Assembly: GCA_900554775.1 (NCBI GenBank)
Contig: USIK01000013.1
Span: 1 to 14,321 of the forward strand
Reading direction: 5' to 3'
From: an uncultured Oscillospiraceae bacterium
GTDB taxonomy: Bacteria; Bacillota; Clostridia; Oscillospirales; Acutalibacteraceae
Length of the DNA stretch: 14,321 nt
Position numbers and translations under genes: made by a program. The notes beneath the pieces were generated by a model. That model searched no databases and was not told the DNA's origin. It worked only from the letters and a program-made list of their open reading frames with translations. This document shows, one piece after another, positions 14,187 to 14,321 of this stretch (its first letter is position 1; every line of letters begins with the position of its first letter).

Positions 14187-14321
14187 CTATATTTTAAGAT
14201 CACCATTTAAAACAAGCATTGCCACGAGATCTATCGGGAAATAATCTCCTATAACCTTAGCCGCGATTGAACCATCTGCTCTTTTTACGTAATATCCGGA
14301 AAAGAATTTATCTTTAGAATC
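14187..14321 (-). CDS. Unrecognised protein, C-terminal 44 residues
   Basis: An open frame enters from the right edge on the minus strand and ends at TAG (complement of 14187-14189), followed by an intrinsic terminator, which is why I take it as real. The visible sequence contains FFSGYYVKRADGSIAAKVIG and ends in LVLNGDLKI. The GYYVKRADGS pattern looks like a beta-rich segment, but it is too short to name a family. The start and main body are outside the window. Confidence 0.6.
   Translation of the reverse strand, partial: DSKDKFFSGYYVKRADGSIAAKVIGDYFPIDLVAMLVLNGDLKI

Overview
The window looks like a chromosomal segment of a low-GC, strictly anaerobic Gram-positive bacterium (Bacillota, probably class Clostridia). 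The evidence is a fused single-chain pyruvate:ferredoxin oxidoreductase, a short archaeal/eukaryotic-type prolyl-tRNA synthetase with a C-terminal zinc domain, strong AGGAGG ribosome-binding sites, TTG and GTG starts, and Firmicutes-like L13, S9, S20 and DegV proteins. I cannot name the genus. Most of the window is housekeeping DNA; the less ordinary parts are at 1005-1391, 2575-4269, 4270-6067 and 11190-11870.

Left part (1-2568). The end of dapA is followed by dapB, two steps of lysine/diaminopimelate synthesis. dapB has a hairpin instead of a normal Shine-Dalgarno sequence in front of it. A small minus-strand nucleoside-deoxyribosyltransferase-like gene overlaps the 3' end of dapB and is divergent from tgt (tRNA-guanine transglycosylase, queuosine modification).

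Centre-left (2575-5824). Two minus-strand paralogues of a family I do not recognise (154 and 286 aa) share N-terminal sequence motifs, a near-identical 25-nt promoter block and copies of a 22-nt hairpin. The hairpin copies are in inverted orientation on either side of the smaller gene. Next is an alpha-D-phosphohexomutase gene split by a one-base frameshift, then a divergent 40-codon gene for a cysteine-rich, one-helix membrane microprotein with its own strong RBS and terminator.

Centre-right (6066-11870). proS and nifJ form a compact minus-strand operon with 16 nt between them; nifJ starts at TTG. From back-to-back promoters, a plus-strand gene runs the other way. It encodes a secreted protein with an early Gly-His and a later Asn-Asn-Cys, as in permuted NlpC/P60 or LRAT-like papain-fold enzymes.

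Right part (11953-14321). A strong promoter drives rplM-rpsI; a DegV family gene and rpsT follow on the same strand. Two hairpins, probably terminators, close this cluster. An opposite-facing terminator serves a minus-strand gene of which only the last 44 codons are in the window. No tRNA, rRNA, CRISPR array, insertion sequence or prophage gene was seen. No gene-free stretch exceeds 200 nt.
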